The position numbers and the translations under genes are program-made. From contig JBHELG010000090.1 in NCBI GenBank assembly GCA_046263195.1, forward strand, positions 1 to 9,137: a DNA stretch of 9,137 nucleotides, given 5' to 3'. Origin of the DNA: JBHELG01 sp046263195 (GTDB lineage Bacteria > Actinomycetota > Nitriliruptoria > Nitriliruptorales > JAHWKO01). Shown here in pieces: positions 6,896-9,137 of the stretch; position 1 is the first letter of the stretch, and the number at the start of each line of letters is the position of its first letter. The notes below the pieces were generated by a model. The model searched no databases and was not told the DNA's origin. It was given only the letters and a program-made list of their open reading frames with translations.

Positions 6896-6930
6896 CCTAC
6901 CTCCGGCGGCCCGACCTGCCGCCGGGTAGG
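6896..6930 (-). promoter_or_regulatory. Stable hairpin enclosing the alaS ribosome-binding site
   Basis: On the minus strand CCTAC (6930-6926) pairs with GTAGG (6900-6896), and CCGGCGGC (6925-6918) pairs perfectly with GCCGCCGG (6910-6903). The loop is 7 nt and there is only a 2-nt bulge (6902-6901). This is a 13-bp, almost all-GC stem filling the whole space between the upstream TGA (6933-6931) and one base before the alaS GTG. The alaS Shine-Dalgarno GGAGG (6904-6900) lies inside the 3' arm and is thus masked. No T-run follows, so it is not a classical terminator. A ribosome ending translation of the upstream gene would melt the 5' arm, which suggests coupling; that role is inferred. Confidence 0.7.
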
Positions 6931-7200
6931 TCAGCGCCCGGCGGCTTGGCGCAGCGAGGGTACGTCGAATCGGCGGCGGAGGTCCGCCTCCCGCTCGGCG
7001 GCACCGCGTTCCCCCTCCTCGAACGCCGCGTTCAGGCGATCCCGCGCAGTCAGGGCGGTGCGGGTCGCCTGCTCGACCAGGTTGGCGGGAGCAACACGGG
7101 CCGCGGCGCGATCGATCCGCCGCATGAGGACCGCGCCTACCACGAGTCCCGCACCGGCCCCGAACAGGGCGAGGACGAGTGCGGTCGCCGCTCGTCGCAT
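6931..7200 (-). CDS. Small single-pass membrane protein, DUF6167-like
   Basis: This 89-residue protein has a short basic start (MRR), one hydrophobic segment with small-residue spacing (about 5-26), a basic MRRIDR turn (26-31), and a charged cytoplasmic helix ending in AEREADLRRRF (68-78). The pattern of a membrane anchor, a basic turn, VAP then a helix and an RE-ADLR-type ending resembles the small DUF6167 proteins that I recall between rarA and alaS in Streptomyces; the match is by position and pattern only. Function is unknown. ATG 7200 is preceded by the strong Shine-Dalgarno AGGAGGTGA (7210-7202), which overlaps the TGA of the upstream gene, so the two are coupled. Its own TGA is directly followed by the alaS hairpin. 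Confidence 0.8.
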   Translation of the reverse strand: MRRAATALVLALFGAGAGLVVGAVLMRRIDRAAARVAPANLVEQATRTALTARDRLNAAFEEGERGAAEREADLRRRFDVPSLRQAAGR

Positions 7201-7201
7201 G

Positions 7202-7552
7202 TCACCTCCTCAGCTTTCTCAAGCCGCGCCGGGCGCCGCTGGCGAAGGCAGCGGCCTTGATGACAGGGTTGGAAACCGTGGCCTGGAGCAGGCCGGCGAG
7301 ATGGTCGGCTCTCTCGGTGATCGACTGGACGCCGGCGACGATCGCGTCCACGCGGGCGATTTCGACATTTATCCCGCTGATCGTCTCCCCGAGGCTTCCG
7401 ATGAGGGGGATCGTCTCCCGCGTCACGCCCTCGACCAACGCGGTCACGTGGGAGATGAGCCGGGAGACGTTCAGCAGGACGAGGCAGAGCACGATGACGA
7501 GCAGTCCCCAGAAGCCGGCGAAGATGATCCAGGCCCAGTCCCCAGCGCTCAA
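7202..7552 (-). CDS. DUF948-type membrane-anchored protein
   Basis: This 116-residue protein has an N-terminal membrane segment (about 6-27) and then a long amphipathic, probably coiled helix with regularly spaced hydrophobic residues (about 28-95). The C-terminus is basic (RRGLRKLRR, 108-116). This is the layout of DUF948 proteins, which recall the helical stalk of chemoreceptors; their function is not established. I chose TTG 7552 because it overlaps the rarA stop as TTGA and has GGAG 7 nt upstream. The alternative GTG 7588 would overlap rarA by 40 bp and has no spaced Shine-Dalgarno. The gene sits one base before the next membrane protein, so both are probably made together. Position between rarA and alaS supports the family call. 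Confidence 0.8.
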   Translation of the reverse strand: MSAGDWAWIIFAGFWGLLVIVLCLVLLNVSRLISHVTALVEGVTRETIPLIGSLGETISGINVEIARVDAIVAGVQSITERADHLAGLLQATVSNPVIKAAAFASGARRGLRKLRR

Positions 7553-8391
7553 GTCAGGTCTCCGCTCCCGCGCGAGGCGCGACGCCACTCCGCCACGCGA
7601 CGAGCGATCTCCGCCTCGTCCCCCCGCCCCGTCGGCTCGTAGAAGACCCTGCCCACGAGGGCGTCTGGCAGGTACTGCTGTGGCACGAAGCCGCCGGGGT
7701 GGTCGTGAGCGTACTGGTAGCCGACACCGTGCCCAAGCTTGCTTGCTGCCGGGTAATGAGCGTCCCGGATGTGGGATGGGACCGCAGCGTTGCCACCCTC
7801 GTCGAGGGCCCGCTCGGCGGCCTGCAGACAGCGTGTGACCGAGTTCGATTTCGGGGCGGTCGCGAGTGCGATGGCGGCGTGTGCGAGGGAAAGACGGGCT
7901 TCGGGTAGGCCCACCACTTCGAGTGCCTGAAACGCGGCAACCGTGAGCGGCAGGGCCGAGCGGTCGGCGAGGCCGACGTCCTCGCTCGCCAGGATGACCA
8001 TGCGGCGGGCAAGGAAGCGTGGGTCCTCTCCGGCGGCGAGCATGCGCACCAGCCAGTAGACCGCCGCGTCCGGATCGCTACCCCGCAGGGATTTGATGAA
8101 CGCGGACACCTGGTCGTAGTGCTGATCCCCACTGCGGTCGTAGCGCCAGCGCCGCGATGTGAGTCCGGTGAGCACGGCATCGGAGGTCAGGGTGAGCACG
8201 CCCTCCTCCGGTACGCCCCCCGCCACCTCGACAGCGGTTTCGAGGGCCGTGAGCGCGACACGTGCGTCCCCGTCGGCAGCTGCGAGCAGATGTCGAATCG
8301 CCTCATCCTCGAGCGCCACCCGCCCCGCGAAGCCTTTCGAGCAGGCTCGGCGGATGATTTCCGCTATCGCGGCTTCGTCGAGGGCCTCGAG

Positions 8392-8403
8392 ACGAACGAA
8401 CGA
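8392..8403 (-). repeat. ACGA x3 tetranucleotide repeat at the rarA frame break
   Basis: On the plus strand ACGA occurs three times in tandem (TCGT x3 on the coding strand). The family consensus across this point needs two copies, so the third copy adds 4 nt and shifts the frame. Confidence 0.85.
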
Positions 8404-8863
8404 GACGACAACGTGACAGCAGGGGGGCGGTGAGCTCGAAGTAGGGGTTTTCGGTCGTTGCTCCCACGAGCACCAGCCAACCGTTCTCCACCGCAGGCAG
8501 AAGCGAGTCCTGCTGGGCCTTGTTGAAGCGGTGGATCTCGTCGATGAACAAGACGGTGCGGCGCCCATTGACGAGGCGGGCTCGAGCGGCGTCGACGACC
8601 CGGCGGACGTCCTTCACCCCGGCGCTTGCGGCGCTCAGCTCCTCCCAGGCGGCAGCGGTCGTGTGTGCGATGACCGATGCGAGCGACGTCTTGCCACTCC
8701 CGGGCGGGCCCCAAAGGATCACCGACCCGAATTCGTCACGCTCGAGCAAAGTTCGCAGGGCTTGTCCCGGGCCGAGGATCTTGTGCTGCCCCACGTACTC
8801 GTCGAGCGTCCGCGGCCGCATGCGCGCGGCGAGTGGCGCCTCGTCACCGGGGTGCAGAGCAGC

Positions 8864-8880
8864 GCGGGGGGCACCCCCGC
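8864..8880. repeat. GC-rich inverted repeat in the rarA N-terminal linker
   Basis: GCGGGGG (8864-8870) and CCCCCGC (8874-8880) form a perfect 7-bp stem with a 3-base loop. They lie in the codons for the variable Gly/Ala/Pro/Arg-rich stretch at about residues 18-30 of RarA, before the conserved AAA+ region. The local sequence GAGCGGGGGTG on the coding strand resembles GAGCGGGCGGGGGTG in the pilM repeats. Confidence 0.6.
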
Positions 8881-8944
8881 TCCCCCGGGCCGGGGAGTCG
8901 CGGGCTGGTTCGTCTGTCGCGTCGTCGAACAGTCGTTCCATGGC

Positions 8945-8955
8945 GCGACACTATC
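8945..8955 (-). promoter_or_regulatory. Possible -10 element for leaderless rarA
   Basis: On the minus strand a GATAGTGT stretch ends only a few bases before the rarA ATG, and no Shine-Dalgarno is seen in between. A -10 element there would start transcription at or near the ATG, as in leaderless actinobacterial mRNAs. No good -35 is found, so this is tentative. Confidence 0.25.
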
Positions 8956-9048
8956 GGCACTAGGGGCAAGGAAGGCCAGCAGTCGGGGACGAGGTGAGCG
9001 GTCGCGTCCTCCCGCGTGCTGCTCCTGGATGCCCGAGCCCTCCAGGGC

Positions 9049-9135
9049 CTACGGCGGCTCTTGTTTGAACATCAGGCCGGCCTGGCGGTCACGCTCGGTC
9101 TTGTCGCGGTGGTGGGGGCGGCAGCGGGGTCTGAG
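9049..9135 (-). CDS. C-terminal fragment of a probable HNH nuclease (5' part outside window)
   Basis: A minus-strand frame is open from the right edge to TAG 9051-9049 and gives the last 28 residues of a protein. CRPHHRDKTERD (residues 5-16 of the fragment) resembles the end of an HNH nuclease, where C-x2-HH-x3-KT holds the final His of the beta-beta-alpha-metal motif; such proteins often stop soon after, as here. Third-position G/C is high (24 of 28 codons), as in the neighbouring genes, and the strand agrees. A plus-strand frame over the same bases is also open but has a lower third-position G/C and no recognisable motif. With so few residues the family call is provisional. About 107 bp separate its stop from the rarA start; in that gap I see only a 5-bp GCCCT/AGGGC inverted repeat (9037-9048) right after the stop, with no T-run. 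Confidence 0.5.
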   Translation of the reverse strand, partial: LRPRCRPHHRDKTERDRQAGLMFKQEPP

Positions 9136-9137
9136 GT

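Larger units (their letters stand above)
7549..8941 (-). pseudogene. rarA: Replication-associated recombination protein A (RarA/MgsA), frame broken by a 4-bp duplication
   Basis: RarA (MgsA; related to eukaryotic WRNIP1) is a tetrameric AAA+ ATPase acting at stalled replication forks with SSB. From ATG 8941 the first frame encodes Walker A GPPGSGKT (78-85), Walker B LFIDEIH (131-137), sensor 1 GATTENP (160-166) and arginine finger LLSRC (174-178). After VR (181-182) it shifts into unrelated residues and stops at 8303, giving 212 residues. The rest of RarA continues in another minus frame from LEALDEAAIAEIIRR (8391 onward) to TGA 7549. That part carries the lid, RRWRYDRSGDQHYDQVSAF, and the tetramerisation domain with YQYAHDHPGGFVPQQYLPD. 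Removing one ACGA unit (8392-8403 on the plus strand) joins RLVR to LEALDE exactly and gives about 462 residues, normal plus an N-terminal extension. It may be a true mutation, phase variation or a sequence error. Confidence 0.88.

Noticed and set aside
6896..6930. Intrinsic terminator before alaS
   Set aside because: The stem is strong but no T-run follows on the coding strand, and the stem ends one base before the alaS start with the Shine-Dalgarno inside it.
8388..8410. Programmed ribosomal frameshift in rarA
   Set aside because: There is no X-XXY-YYZ slippery heptamer, and the extra bases are exactly one unit of a tandem tetranucleotide, so slippage duplication is the simpler explanation. 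RarA is not known to use recoding.
8303..8568. An independent gene starting at 8568 for the second rarA half
   Set aside because: Residues between 8568 and about 8394 in that frame are nonsense opposite the true rarA frame; only the part from 8394 down is RarA.
9037..9048. Terminator after the HNH-like fragment
   Set aside because: The GCCCT/AGGGC stem is only 5 bp with a 2-base loop and has no T-run.
9001..9136. Open plus-strand frame at the right end with a hydrophobic stretch
   Set aside because: It has weaker third-position G/C than the minus frame, no ribosome-binding site and no family motif, and it opposes the strand of all neighbours.

Overview
This is a GC-rich window. By eye it looks close to 70% G+C, with strong G/C preference at third codon positions. 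Nearly every convincing gene lies on the minus strand, so transcription runs from high to low coordinates. The gene order is rarA, DUF948-type membrane protein, small DUF6167-like membrane protein, alaS, ruvX, mltG, aroE, prepilin peptidase. I recall this order (rarA to aroE) from Actinobacteria such as Streptomyces. A type IV pilus PilM and a prepilin peptidase next to it, the frequent GTG/TTG starts and the base composition suggest a high-GC, possibly deep-branching actinobacterium. That taxonomic placement is inference from gene order and composition, not a database result.

Layout in transcription order. (1) 9049-9135 holds the last 28 codons of a gene that enters from the right, probably an HNH nuclease by its final motif. 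A gap of about 107 bp follows. (2) 7549-8941 is rarA, the AAA+ replication-fork factor. Its frame is broken near codon 182 by a 4-bp tandem duplication (ACGA x3 where x2 would keep the frame). (3) 7202-7552 and 6931-7200 are two small single-pass membrane proteins. (4) 6896-6930 is a 35-nt intergenic stretch folding into a 13-bp stem that covers the alaS Shine-Dalgarno sequence. (5) alaS, ruvX, mltG, aroE and the prepilin peptidase form an unbroken chain of overlapping genes, mostly with 4-bp GTGA stop/start overlaps, and so are very likely co-transcribed and translationally coupled. (6) 823-1070 is a comparatively AT-rich intergenic region with short palindromes and a direct repeat. (7) 607-822 is a 71-residue excisionase/BldC-like HTH protein. 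It abuts pilM (1-606, incomplete), which leaves the window on the left, probably into further pilus genes.

Functionally the window joins replication repair (RarA), tRNA charging (AlaS), rRNA processing (RuvX/YqgF), cell-wall synthesis (MltG), aromatic amino-acid synthesis (AroE) and surface-pilus assembly (prepilin peptidase, PilM). It is mainly conserved chromosomal backbone. I see no insertion sequence, CRISPR array, tRNA, rRNA or toxin-antitoxin pair, and no wholly new multi-gene system. The points most worth a second look are the rarA frame break, the hairpin over the alaS ribosome-binding site, GC-rich palindromic low-complexity insertions inside pilM, alaS and rarA, and the small regulator placed directly before pilM.
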